From FEN-1219 sp036563665 (GTDB lineage: Bacteria; Pseudomonadota; Gammaproteobacteria; Steroidobacterales; Rariloculaceae), in NCBI GenBank assembly GCA_036563665.1, contig DATCLY010000018.1, positions 19,164 to 83,163 of the forward strand: a stretch of DNA of 64,000 bases, given 5' to 3'. Positions 7,569 through 15,698 of the stretch are shown in pieces. The position numbers were made by a program, and so were the translations under genes. Within the stretch, counting starts at the first letter, position 1; each line of letters opens with the position of its first letter. Below the pieces are notes generated by a model. That model was not told where the DNA came from and searched no databases. It was given only the letters and a program-made list of their open reading frames with translations.

Positions 7569-8168
7569 TCAGAACAGCTCCACCGAGCCGCGCGGCGCAT
7601 CGATCTGCTCGAGGTAGCGCGCTTCGCGGGCGCCGATCGATTGCGGCGCGAGCGCGGGCAGCTTCTTCACGCGCACGCGGCCGGTCGCGGGCTGCATGAG
7701 GATCTTGCGGGGATGCTCGCCGCCCAGGTCCTCAGCGACGATCGACAGTCCTTCCGTCGCGGCGAAGCGGCGCACGAACTCGATGTTGCGGCTCCCGACG
7801 TCCGAGAGCTGCGGCAGCACACGCGCGCCGCCGAAGAGCTTCACCTTGAGCCGCGAGCGGCTCGCGCCGCGAGTGAGCAGCGAGTTGATCAGGCTCTCCA
7901 TGGCGAACACGCCGTAGCGGTTGCTCACCGACGAAGGGGCGGCCGCCTCGTCCCCGGTGCCGGGATCGGGCAACAGGAAGTGGTTCATGCCGCCGACGCC
8001 GCGGACGGGGTCGAAGATGCAGGCGGCGACGCAGGAGCCGAGCAGCGTCATGATGAGCTCGTCCGCGACGGCGACGTGGTACTGGCCGGGGAGCACCTTG
8101 TGGATGCGCAGACCCTGCTCGGGCGCGGCCGAGGCGTGCTGCCGCAACGGTCGGCTCTCCGCGCTCAC
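7569..8168 (-). CDS. cheD: Chemoreceptor glutamine deamidase CheD
   Basis: 199 aa from a GTG at 8168 that overlaps the cheR stop (GTGA). CheD deamidates glutamines on chemoreceptors and in some bacteria binds CheC. The family signature is clear: VLPGQYHVAV, then LLGSCVAACIFDP with the catalytic Cys, then GGMNHFLLP with the catalytic His. The central part (NIEFVRRFAATEGL) and the phosphate-binding-like tail also fit. The C-terminus ends GSVELF, echoing the GTVELF end of the mcp at 5208-6362. No cheC is seen. Upstream in-frame sequence lies within cheR and is not part of this gene. Confidence 0.95.
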   Translation of the reverse strand: MSAESRPLRQHASAAPEQGLRIHKVLPGQYHVAVADELIMTLLGSCVAACIFDPVRGVGGMNHFLLPDPGTGDEAAAPSSVSNRYGVFAMESLINSLLTRGASRSRLKVKLFGGARVLPQLSDVGSRNIEFVRRFAATEGLSIVAEDLGGEHPRKILMQPATGRVRVKKLPALAPQSIGAREARYLEQIDAPRGSVELF

Positions 8169-8992
8169 GCGTTGGCCGCCAGCCGGTACACGGACTGCCC
8201 CACCGGGGCCCACAGGTCGGCGGAATGGGCGAGGCTCTCCGCGTGGCCGGCGAACAGGCGCCCCTCGGGGTGCAGCAGCCGGGCGAAGCGCTCGAGCACG
8301 CGCCGCTGCGCCGCGCGATCGAAGTAGATCATCGCGTTGCGGCAGAAGATCGCGTGGAACGGGCCCCTGAGCGCCCACTCGGACGCCATGAGGTTCAGCG
8401 GCCGGAAGCGCACCATGGCGCGGATCTCGGGCCGCACGCGCGCATACCCTTCCTTGTCGCCCACGCCCTTCAGGAAGAACTGCTTGCGGCGCTCCTCGTC
8501 GATGTGACCGAGCCGCTCGATGGCATAGATGCCGAGGTCGGCCGTGCGCACCGCGCGCGTATCGAGATCGGTGCCGAGGATCTTCACGCGCCGCGCGGCG
8601 TCCGCGCCGAGCGTCTCGACCGCGGTGATGGCCATCGAGTACGCCTCCTCGCCCGTGGAGCACGCGGCCGACCAGAGCCACACCTCGCCGCGCCGCGCAT
8701 GCTCCTCGAGCAGCGCCGCCAGCACGGGGAAGTGATGGCTCTCGCGGAAGAACGCCGTCAGGTTCGTGGTGAGCGAGTTCACGAACTCCTCGAACTCCCC
8801 GACGTCGCTCTCGAGCCGCGCGAGGTACTCCTCGAACGACCCGAGCCCGGTCGCGCGCAGCCGCCGTGCCACGCGGCCGTACACCATGTCACGCTTGGTG
8901 TCGTTCAGCGCGATGCCGGCATGCGCGTACAGCAGCCGCCTGATGCGTTCGAAGTCCCGGTCCTGGAACTCGAACTCCCGCGAGCCGTTCAT
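8165..8992 (-). CDS. cheR: Chemotaxis protein methyltransferase CheR
   Basis: 275 aa. It methylates receptor glutamates using S-adenosylmethionine. The N-terminal helical domain (FERIRRLLYAHAGIALNDTKRDMVYGRVARR) and the SAM-binding loop (WSAACSTGEEAYS, about 127-139) are typical, as is IFCRNAMIYFD in the C-terminal half. It lies 33 bases downstream of an mcp that ends in a pentapeptide matching the CheR tether, and its stop overlaps the cheD start. Confidence 0.96.
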   Translation of the reverse strand: MNGSREFEFQDRDFERIRRLLYAHAGIALNDTKRDMVYGRVARRLRATGLGSFEEYLARLESDVGEFEEFVNSLTTNLTAFFRESHHFPVLAALLEEHARRGEVWLWSAACSTGEEAYSMAITAVETLGADAARRVKILGTDLDTRAVRTADLGIYAIERLGHIDEERRKQFFLKGVGDKEGYARVRPEIRAMVRFRPLNLMASEWALRGPFHAIFCRNAMIYFDRAAQRRVLERFARLLHPEGRLFAGHAESLAHSADLWAPVGQSVYRLAANA

Positions 8993-9025
8993 GCGTGGCC
9001 GATCCGCTCCCGCCCGGTCGCGCCG

Positions 9026-11464
9026 TCAGAACTCCGTCCACTCGTCGTCGCCGGTGGTGGTGACGGCCGGCACCGCCGCAAGCTTGCGCACGGGGGGAGC
9101 CGCCTCCGCGGCCGGCCGGGCCGCGCGGGCCTCTTCGCCGGCCTCGGCGTGAGCGCCATTCGCCGCGGGCCGCTTGCCGCGCTTGCGCGCCGTGCCGTTG
9201 CGCGCGGCGGCCGCGCGCTCCTCGGCCTTCGCCCGCAGGCGGAACACGGCCACGGCCTGGGCGAGCACTTTCGCCTGCTCCTCCATGGAGGCGGCGGCCG
9301 CCGCGGCCTGCTCCACGAGCGCCGCGTTCTGCTGCGTCATCTCGTCGAGCTGCGTGATCGTGCTGTTGACCTGCTCGATGCCCTGGCTCTGCTCCATCGA
9401 GGCCGCCGAGATCTCTCCCATGATGTCCGTCACGCGCTTGATGGCGTTGACGATCTCCTCCATCGTGGCGCCGGCTTCCTCCACGAGGGCGCTGCCGCTC
9501 TGCACGTTCTGCACCGAGTCGGTGATGAGCGCCTTGATCTCCTTGGCGGCCTCGGCCGAGCGCTGCGCCAGCGTGCGCACCTCGCCCGCCACGACGGCGA
9601 AGCCGCGGCCCTGCTCGCCCGCGCGGGCGGCCTCGACGGCGGCGTTGAGCGCGAGGATGTTGGTCTGGAAGGCGATGCCGTCGATGACCGAGATGATGTT
9701 CTCGATCTTGCGGGCGCTCGCCGTGATGGCGTTCATGCTCGACACCACCTCGCGCACCTTCTCGCCGCCGCGGTTCGCCACCTCGCGTGCGCCCTGGGCG
9801 AGCTGGTTGGCCTGCCGCGCGTTGTCGGCGTTCTGCTTCACCGTGGTGGTCATCTCCTCCATGCTGGAGGCCGTCTCCTCGAGGCTCGCCGCCTGCTCCT
9901 CGGTGCGCTGCGACAAGTTGGTGTTGCCGGCCGAGATCTCGCTCGAGGCGCTCGCGATCGCGTCGCCCGCGGAGCGCACCTGGCCGATGAGCCGCTCGAG
10001 CTGATCGATCGAGTCGTTGGTGCTCTGCTGCAGCTGCGCGAAGGCGCCCTTGAAGTTGCCTTCCACGCGCTGCGTCAGGTCGCCCTGCGCGAGGCACTGG
10101 AGCACGCGCACGACTTCCTTCAGGTTGGCGGCGGTGACGTCCATGAGCTCGTTCAGCGACTCGCCCAGCGCACGGAAGAAGCCGGTCGCCGACGCGAGGT
10201 CCATGCGCCGCTCGAAGTCGCCGGCCGCGGCGGCCTCGACGAGCCCCGCCACCTGCCGCTCCGCGGCCACCTGGTCGGTGTGGTCCGCCCACTCCGCGAC
10301 GTAGCCGAGCCGCTCGCCCTCGTCGCTGAAGACCGGGCTCGTCACCACGTGGAAGATGCGGCCGCCGAGCTCGAGCGTCTCCGCGTGGCTCTCGGCGAGG
10401 TCGGCGAGGCGGGCGCGCAGCTCCTCGGGGCGCGGATGCACGTGGTCGAGCGGCTTGCCCACCATGTCGGCGGCGGCGAACTCCGGCAGCTCGGCTCGCA
10501 GCGCCTCCTCGTGCGCCGCGAACAGCCGTTGCGCCGCGGGGTTCGAGTGGATGATGGTGCCCTCGGCGTCCGCGATCAGCACCGCGCCGCTCACGGCCTC
10601 CACCGCGTCGCGCACGCGGCGGTTGGCGGCGGCCGCCGCGCGCTCCGCCGCGAGGCGGTCGCGCAGCTGCGTCTGCATGCCGGCGAGGCCGCGCATGATC
10701 TGGCCCATCTCGTCGTCCGTTGTCACGGGGATCTCGTTGTCGAGCTCGCCCGCGCCGATGCGCTCGAACACGGCCACGGCCGCCTGGGCCGGCCGCACGA
10801 TGGCGCGGATGATCAGCCAGCCGATCACGATCGCGAGCAGCACGCCGCCCGCGAGCGTGCCGAGCCCCGTGTTGCGCAGCGACGTGTACTGCGCCTCGGA
10901 AGCGTCGAACAGCGTCTTCGCCTCCTCGATCTGCGAGGACAGCAGGTCCTGCGACACGTCGGCCGCGTCCTGGTAGGCCGGCAGCGCCGCGCTGCGCAGC
11001 GAGGCGTTGGCCGCGTCGAAATCGCCCGCCTGGAAGAGCTCGATCGTGGGACGCAGGCCCTCCTCGACGTAGCGCTGATGCGCCTGCTCGAAGGAACGGG
11101 CGGTGGCGCGCTCGTCCTCGGTGAGGTCGGTCTTCAGGTACGCGTCCCACAGCTGCCGCATGAACTCGAGGTTCGCTTCGATGTCCGCCGCGAGGTCCGC
11201 GAGCCGGCCGGGATCGCTCTCGCCGTCGTTGAGCCGCGGGTCCAGCATCGCCATGGCGTACAGCGACTCGATGTCGCTGCGCATGAGGTCGTTGATCGTC
11301 CCGAGCTGCTGCGACGGGAGGAGCTGCCCCGAGTAGATGGCCTTGAGCGACCCGTTGATGTCGAGCATGCCTTTGAGCCCGAGCACGCCGATCGCGGTCA
11401 TCAGCACCGACATCAGGCCGATGACGAGGCCCAGCTTCGCTTTGATCGTGAGTTTGCGGAACAT
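9026..11464 (-). CDS. Methyl-accepting chemotaxis protein with PAS domain and CheR-tethering tail
   Basis: 812 aa. TM1 is at about 10-32, followed by a periplasmic helical bundle of ~160 residues (4HB/Tar-like), TM2 at about 197-218, HAMP at about 219-272, a PAS domain at about 298-410 (AVLIADAEGTIIHSNPAAQRLF), a second HAMP-like segment (about 420-520), and a signalling hairpin with NILALNAAVEAARAGEQGRGF. After a 100-residue Ala/Arg-rich linker it ends DDEWTEF. The final EWTEF fits the xWxxF pentapeptide by which CheR (and CheB) dock on high-abundance receptors. It sits between cheW and cheR in the same operon and is probably its cognate receptor. The periplasmic ligand is unknown. Confidence 0.95.
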   Translation of the reverse strand: MFRKLTIKAKLGLVIGLMSVLMTAIGVLGLKGMLDINGSLKAIYSGQLLPSQQLGTINDLMRSDIESLYAMAMLDPRLNDGESDPGRLADLAADIEANLEFMRQLWDAYLKTDLTEDERATARSFEQAHQRYVEEGLRPTIELFQAGDFDAANASLRSAALPAYQDAADVSQDLLSSQIEEAKTLFDASEAQYTSLRNTGLGTLAGGVLLAIVIGWLIIRAIVRPAQAAVAVFERIGAGELDNEIPVTTDDEMGQIMRGLAGMQTQLRDRLAAERAAAAANRRVRDAVEAVSGAVLIADAEGTIIHSNPAAQRLFAAHEEALRAELPEFAAADMVGKPLDHVHPRPEELRARLADLAESHAETLELGGRIFHVVTSPVFSDEGERLGYVAEWADHTDQVAAERQVAGLVEAAAAGDFERRMDLASATGFFRALGESLNELMDVTAANLKEVVRVLQCLAQGDLTQRVEGNFKGAFAQLQQSTNDSIDQLERLIGQVRSAGDAIASASSEISAGNTNLSQRTEEQAASLEETASSMEEMTTTVKQNADNARQANQLAQGAREVANRGGEKVREVVSSMNAITASARKIENIISVIDGIAFQTNILALNAAVEAARAGEQGRGFAVVAGEVRTLAQRSAEAAKEIKALITDSVQNVQSGSALVEEAGATMEEIVNAIKRVTDIMGEISAASMEQSQGIEQVNSTITQLDEMTQQNAALVEQAAAAAASMEEQAKVLAQAVAVFRLRAKAEERAAAARNGTARKRGKRPAANGAHAEAGEEARAARPAAEAAPPVRKLAAVPAVTTTGDDEWTEF

Positions 11465-11493
11465 GAACGTCTCTCCGATGCAGATACGGTCGC

Positions 11494-11988
11494 TCAGCCG
11501 GCCGCTTCGTCCACGAGGCCGAGCTCGGGGGTGGTGATGAGGGATTCGATGTTGACGACGATGATCATGCGCTGGTCCACGGTGGCCAGGCCGTCGAGAT
11601 AGTCGTCGTCCACGTGGCCCGCGAACTGCGGCGCCGGCCGCAGCGACTCGTCGTCGACGGCGATCACGTCGGACACGGCGTCCACCACGATGCCGACCAC
11701 GCGATCCGCCACGTTCAGGATCACCACCACCGTGAAGTCGTCGTACACGACCTTCTCGAGCTTGAACTTGATGCGCAGGTCCACGATGGGCACGATCGTG
11801 CCGCGCATGTTGATCACGCCCTTGATGAACTCCGGCGTGTTGACGATCCGCGTCACCGCTTCGTAGCGGCGGATCTCCTGGACGCTCAGGATGTCGATGC
11901 CGTACTCCTCGTCTCCCAGGCGGAAGACGAGCAGCTCACGGTGCCCGACCCGGGCCTGTGCGTCCCGCTGCAATCCGACTGCGCTCAT
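11494..11988 (-). CDS. cheW: Chemotaxis coupling protein CheW
   Basis: 164 aa, a single CheW domain linking receptors to CheA. Visible landmarks are LLVFRLGDEEYGIDILSVQEIRRYEAVTRI, INMRGTIVPIVDL and VVDAVSDVIAV. It lies 43 bases after cheA and 29 bases before the mcp. It is the only compact stand-alone CheW here; the other CheW-like protein (62039-62713) has a long N-terminal extension. Confidence 0.95.
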   Translation of the reverse strand: MSAVGLQRDAQARVGHRELLVFRLGDEEYGIDILSVQEIRRYEAVTRIVNTPEFIKGVINMRGTIVPIVDLRIKFKLEKVVYDDFTVVVILNVADRVVGIVVDAVSDVIAVDDESLRPAPQFAGHVDDDYLDGLATVDQRMIIVVNIESLITTPELGLVDEAAG

Positions 11989-12031
11989 CCCGTGCTACTC
12001 CAACGTCGCCCGCTAAGCTTTCGTTCGCGGG

Positions 12032-14059
12032 TCAGTGAATGCGCGTGAGCATGTCCACGTCGAGGATCAGGGCCACGCGCCCGTCGCCCATGATCGTGGC
12101 GCCCGATATTCCCGGAACGCGTCGGTAGTTGCGTTCCAGGCTCTTGATGACCACCTGGTGCTGCGCGATCAGCTCGTCCACGGCGAGTGCCGCGCGGTCC
12201 TGCGCCGACTCCACCACCACGATGATTCCGTCCTCGGGCCGCTCGTGACGCGCGGGCAGGTTGAAGACGTCGCTCAGACGCACGAGCGGCAGGTACTCGC
12301 CGCGCAGGCGCAGCACCCGGCCGCGCCCCGAGATCGTGTGCAGCTGATCGCGGGTGGGCTGGAGCGACTCGAGGATCGCGGTGAGGGGCAGGATGAAGAT
12401 CTCGTCGCCCACGCGCACCGACATGCCGTCGAGGATCGCGAGCGTGAGCGGCAGGCGGATCGTCATGCGCGTGCCGGCGCCGGGCGTGGAGTCGATGTCG
12501 AGGCGGCCGTTGATCGACTCGATGTTGCGCTTCACCACGTCCATGCCCACGCCGCGCCCGGAGATGTCCGTGATGCGCTCGGCCGTGGAGAAGCCCGGCG
12601 TGCAGATGAGCTGCCACACGTCGCGGTCCGACGCGTTCTCGGGCACGGACATGCCGCGCTCGGCCGCCTTCCTGAGGATGCGCTCGCGGTCGAGTCCCGC
12701 GCCGTCGTCGCTCACCTCGATGACGATGTTGCCGCCCTGGTGCGCCGCCTTGAGGCGCAGCGTGCCCGCCTCGCGCTTGCCCTTGCCGGCGCGCAGCTCC
12801 GGCGGCTCGATGCCGTGGTCCACCGCGTTGCGCACGATATGCGTCAGGGGATCCACGAGCTTCTCGATGACGCCGCGGTCGAGCTCCGTATCCTCGCCCT
12901 CCACGACGAGCTCGACCTTCTTGCCGAGCGTGGCCGCGAGGTCGCGCACGAGCCGTGGGAAGCGGCTGAACACGAAGCTGATCGGCATCATGCGCACCGA
13001 CAGCACCGCCTCCTGCAGCTCGCGCGTGTTGCGCTCGAGCTGCGCGAGACCCTGCCGCAGGCGCTCGACGCGCACGGCGTCGAACTCGTCGGGCTCGGCC
13101 TGCGCGATGGTCGAGAGCATGGCCTGGCTGATGACGAGCTCGCCCACCAGGTTGACGAGGTTGTCCACCTTGTCCACGGCCACGCGGATCGAGCTCGCGT
13201 CGGCGCGCCGGTCGGCCAGCCCGCGGCGGCGGCGCTCGCCGTGCGCCTCGGCCGGGGCGGCGTCGGCCGCGCGCTGCTCGCCGGCGCTCGCCGGGGCAGC
13301 CGCGTCGGCCGGCGGCGCGTCGAGGCACGTGATCTCGAGGTCGCACGTGTCGGCCACCCATTCGAACGCCTCGCGCACGCGCGCTTCGGCGAGCCCCGCG
13401 CCGCGCAGCTCGAGCGTCCAGCGCAGGTAGCAGTGCTCGGGGTTGAGCTCCGCGAGCGGCGGCAGCGCGACCGTGTCGCACTGCACCTCGAGCGCGCCGA
13501 GATCGCCGAGGTACTGGAAGATGCGCAGCGGATCGTTGCCCGTCGTCACGAGCTCCGCGTGCGGGCGGAAGTCGATGCGCCAGCGGCTCTCGCCGGCAGG
13601 CGCCGCGGGTGCCGGCGCCGACGCCGCCGACGGGGCCGGCTCGGCGGCCGCGGCCTCGTCCGCCGGCGCGGCGGCCAGCAGCTCCGCGATCGCGGCCTGC
13701 GTCTGCGCCGCGGCGTTCGCGTCGTGCTCGCTGCCGTCGCGGGCCGCCACGAGCATCTCGCGGATGCGGTCCACGGCCTCGAGCAGCAGCGCCCGCACCT
13801 CCTCGTTGAGCGGGCGGGAGCCGGCGCGAATCTGGTCGAGGAGCGTCTCGACGCCGTGCGTGAACTCGCCTACGGCGGCGAAGCCGAACGTGCCGGCGCT
13901 GCCCTTGATGGAGTGCGCGGCGCGGAAGATCGCGTTGATGCGCTCATGGTCCGCGGAGCCGAGCAGGTCTTCGCTCAGCAGCTCGCGCTCCATGAGGTCC
14001 AGGCCTTCGAAGCTCTCCTCCAGGAACGCCTGGACGAACTGCGAGACGTCGATCTGCAT
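12032..14059 (-). CDS. cheA: Chemotaxis histidine kinase CheA, system 1
   Basis: 675 aa. P1 (1-110) carries the phospho-accepting H49 in RAAHSIKGSAGTFG. A P2-like CheY/CheB-docking domain follows an Ala/Pro linker (about 165-262). P3 dimerisation begins at VDKVDNLVNLVGELVI, the P4 ATPase contains HIVRNAVDHGIEP, DDGAGLDRE and SGRGVGMDVVK, and P5 (CheW-like) runs to the C-terminus. It differs from the CheA at 57589-59535, which lacks an obvious P2 and has a LID-like linker. Co-transcribed with cheY, STAS and cheW, it phosphorylates the adjacent CheY and CheB. Confidence 0.96.
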   Translation of the reverse strand: MQIDVSQFVQAFLEESFEGLDLMERELLSEDLLGSADHERINAIFRAAHSIKGSAGTFGFAAVGEFTHGVETLLDQIRAGSRPLNEEVRALLLEAVDRIREMLVAARDGSEHDANAAAQTQAAIAELLAAAPADEAAAAEPAPSAASAPAPAAPAGESRWRIDFRPHAELVTTGNDPLRIFQYLGDLGALEVQCDTVALPPLAELNPEHCYLRWTLELRGAGLAEARVREAFEWVADTCDLEITCLDAPPADAAAPASAGEQRAADAAPAEAHGERRRRGLADRRADASSIRVAVDKVDNLVNLVGELVISQAMLSTIAQAEPDEFDAVRVERLRQGLAQLERNTRELQEAVLSVRMMPISFVFSRFPRLVRDLAATLGKKVELVVEGEDTELDRGVIEKLVDPLTHIVRNAVDHGIEPPELRAGKGKREAGTLRLKAAHQGGNIVIEVSDDGAGLDRERILRKAAERGMSVPENASDRDVWQLICTPGFSTAERITDISGRGVGMDVVKRNIESINGRLDIDSTPGAGTRMTIRLPLTLAILDGMSVRVGDEIFILPLTAILESLQPTRDQLHTISGRGRVLRLRGEYLPLVRLSDVFNLPARHERPEDGIIVVVESAQDRAALAVDELIAQHQVVIKSLERNYRRVPGISGATIMGDGRVALILDVDMLTRIH

Positions 14060-14073
14060 CGCCCAACGCGGCT

Positions 14074-14436
14074 TCAGCCGAGGACGCGTTTGATCGTCGC
14101 GAGCAGCGTGTCGGGATCGAAGGGCTTGACCAGCCAGCCGGTGGCGCCCGCGGCTTTCCCGGCCTGCTTCTTGTCCTCGCCGGACTCGGTGGTGAGCAGC
14201 AGGATGGGCGTGAACTTGTACTCGGGCAGGCCCCGGAGCTCACGCACGAGCGTGATGCCGTCCATCTTCGGCATGTTCACGTCGGAGATCACGAGGTCCG
14301 TCGCCGAGGTCCGCGCGAAGTCGAGCGCCTCCACGCCGTCCGCCGCCTCGAACACCTCGTGTCCGGCCTGCTTGAGGGTGAAGCAGACCATCTGCCGCAA
14401 TGAAGCGGAGTCGTCGACCGCGAGAATTCTTGCCAT
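14074..14436 (-). CDS. cheY: CheY-like response regulator, system 1
   Basis: 120 aa, a single receiver domain. The acidic pair D8-D9, phospho-acceptor D52 (ISDVNMPKMDG), switch residue T82/T83 and K104 (LVKPFDP) are all present. It lies 14 bases upstream of cheA, so it is probably that kinase's direct output. Whether it binds FliM or acts as a phosphate sink for the second CheY is not decidable from sequence. Confidence 0.93.
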   Translation of the reverse strand: MARILAVDDSASLRQMVCFTLKQAGHEVFEAADGVEALDFARTSATDLVISDVNMPKMDGITLVRELRGLPEYKFTPILLLTTESGEDKKQAGKAAGATGWLVKPFDPDTLLATIKRVLG

Positions 14437-14449
14437 TCGCTGTGACCCG

Positions 14450-14698
14450 TTATTGGCTGTTCAAGAGATGGGCGAGACCGAGCGACGTGAAAGCCGCCTG
14501 GACGCAGGCCGCCGGCTCCTCGAGCTTGATCCCCGCGGCGAGCGCCGCCGCGAGCAGCTGGACGCCCGTGGTGTCGATGCGGGTGACGGCCGCCCCATCC
14601 AGGCTGCCGCCGCCCGCCGCCGCGAGCGCCGCGACCTGCCGGTGGACGTCCGCCACGTGGCGAATGTCGAGCTGCTCCGGAAGCCGATAGCGCGTCAT
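14450..14698 (-). CDS. STAS-domain protein, first gene of chemotaxis operon 1
   Basis: 82 aa, a small STAS (SpoIIAA/anti-anti-sigma) fold. The segment VTRIDTTGVQLLAAAL contains the conserved D-T-T-G stretch in which a serine or threonine is phosphorylated in anti-anti-sigma factors. STAS genes occur beside cheA in several gammaproteobacterial clusters, but their role is poorly defined. Here it is directly downstream of a sigma-28 promoter and 13 bases before cheY. No partner kinase of the SpoIIAB type lies in the window. Confidence 0.8.
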   Translation of the reverse strand: MTRYRLPEQLDIRHVADVHRQVAALAAAGGGSLDGAAVTRIDTTGVQLLAAALAAGIKLEEPAACVQAAFTSLGLAHLLNSQ

Positions 14699-14728
14699 CG
14701 AGGGATTCCGCCTACGTGCATGCGCTAC

Positions 14729-14755
14729 GTATCGGCGGATCGGGGCCGGGCTTTA
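14729..14755 (-). promoter_or_regulatory. Sigma-28 (FliA) promoter for the STAS-che operon
   Basis: On the minus strand TAAAGCCC-N11-GCCGATAC matches the FliA consensus at the -35 core (TAAAG) and at 7 of 8 -10 positions. Transcription would start about 24 bases before the STAS ATG at 14698 and could cover all eight genes to cheB. It sits in the 122-base gap after flgN. Confidence 0.78.
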
Positions 14756-14820
14756 GCGCGCGGCGCGTGCGCTGCGTCGCGCCGCGGAAAGAAACATCGG
14801 GCGCCCGGCGGCGCCCGGGA

Positions 14821-15282
14821 TCAGCAGACCGCGAGGTCGCGGCCGCGCGGCTCGCGGAGGGCCTCGCCGGTCTCCGCGTAGCCGGCCGCCGCGGGAGCCC
14901 GCCCGAGCAGGCGCAGCGCCGCGGCCGTGCTGCGCTGCGCGGCGGCGGTTGCGCCGCCCGCCGCCTCGTTCAGCTCGCGGCAACGCGCGAGCAGCTCGAG
15001 CACCCGCGGCCACGCGGCCGGCGCCGCGCCGGCCGCGGCCGCCGCGAGCAACGCCTCGCCGTCCGCCGACCCGAGCAGCGTCTCCACGTCGCGGAGCGCG
15101 GCGCGCTTCGCCTCCACGGCTTCGAGCAGCGCGGAGGGGTTCGCGAGGGCGAGGGCCTCGGTCTCGCGCCGCAGCGCGCGCTCGAGCTCCTCGAGCGCGG
15201 CGGCGAGGCGCAGCGAGGGCAGGTCGGCAGACCGCGGCCGCTCGGCTGGCGCGTCGGGGCGGGAGCGGGGTGCGAGCGGCAT
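14821..15282 (-). CDS. flgN: FlgN-family flagellar export chaperone
   Basis: 153 aa, cytoplasmic and almost all helical (LRLAAALEELERALRRETEALA, then AVEAKRAALRDVETLL). FlgN chaperones the hook-junction proteins FlgK and FlgL. The position 12 bases after flgM and the helical heptad pattern support the call. Sequence conservation in this family is low, so the assignment leans on context. Confidence 0.8.
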   Translation of the reverse strand: MPLAPRSRPDAPAERPRSADLPSLRLAAALEELERALRRETEALALANPSALLEAVEAKRAALRDVETLLGSADGEALLAAAAAGAAPAAWPRVLELLARCRELNEAAGGATAAAQRSTAAALRLLGRAPAAAGYAETGEALREPRGRDLAVC

Positions 15283-15294
15283 ACGGGCGCGGCA

Positions 15295-15609
15295 TCAGCG
15301 CTCGGTCGGCGGGTTGTCGAACTCGAAGAGCTTCGCCGCGATCTCCGCGCCGCTCGGCCGGTAGGTGCCCGCCGCGATGGCCTCCTTGAGGGCCGCCACC
15401 TTCTGCCGGTCCACCGGCGCTCCGGATTCGTTCGCGCCGGCCGCGCCCTTCAGGAGCTCCTGCGCCGTCTTCGTCAGCGTGACGCGCTCGGCGCCGCTCG
15501 CGGCGTCGCGGCCGCGTTCCTCGCTCGCGCCCGGCCGGATCCTGGTCTCCACCTGGGCGTCGGCGCGGCGCGTGTCGATCTTATTGTTGGATGTGTCGCG
15601 TATTTCCAT
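15295..15609 (-). CDS. flgM: Anti-sigma-28 factor FlgM
   Basis: 104 aa. FlgM holds FliA inactive until the hook is complete and FlgM is exported. The C-terminal half (VDRQKVAALKEAIAAGTY, then SGAEIAAKLFEFD) matches the sigma-binding helices; the N-terminal half is polar and disordered, as needed for export. The gene follows its own sigma-28 promoter, so FlgM would rise with FliA activity. The start at 15609 (MEIRDTSNNKID) fits the family N-terminus. Confidence 0.92.
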   Translation of the reverse strand: MEIRDTSNNKIDTRRADAQVETRIRPGASEERGRDAASGAERVTLTKTAQELLKGAAGANESGAPVDRQKVAALKEAIAAGTYRPSGAEIAAKLFEFDNPPTER

Positions 15610-15671
15610 GGTCGTCGGTCCCCTGTCGATCCGGCCCCCGAACCCGGGTGGCGTGCACCTCTCCGCGGTCG

Positions 15672-15698
15672 TTATCGGCCGTGCCCGGGAAACCTTTA
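15672..15698 (-). promoter_or_regulatory. Sigma-28 (FliA) promoter for flgMN
   Basis: On the minus strand TAAAGGTT-N11-GCCGATAA, a near-perfect FliA promoter with a perfect -10. The TAA of its -35 is also the flgA stop codon (15696-15698). Predicted start is about 55 bases before the flgM ATG. FlgM would thus be made both from flgA read-through and from this late promoter. Confidence 0.88.

Noticed and set aside
8225..11602. An 1125-codon plus-strand open frame across the mcp and cheR region
   Set aside because: It has no domain, is composed of repetitive Arg/Gly/Leu/His text, and covers clear mcp and cheR genes on the minus strand.
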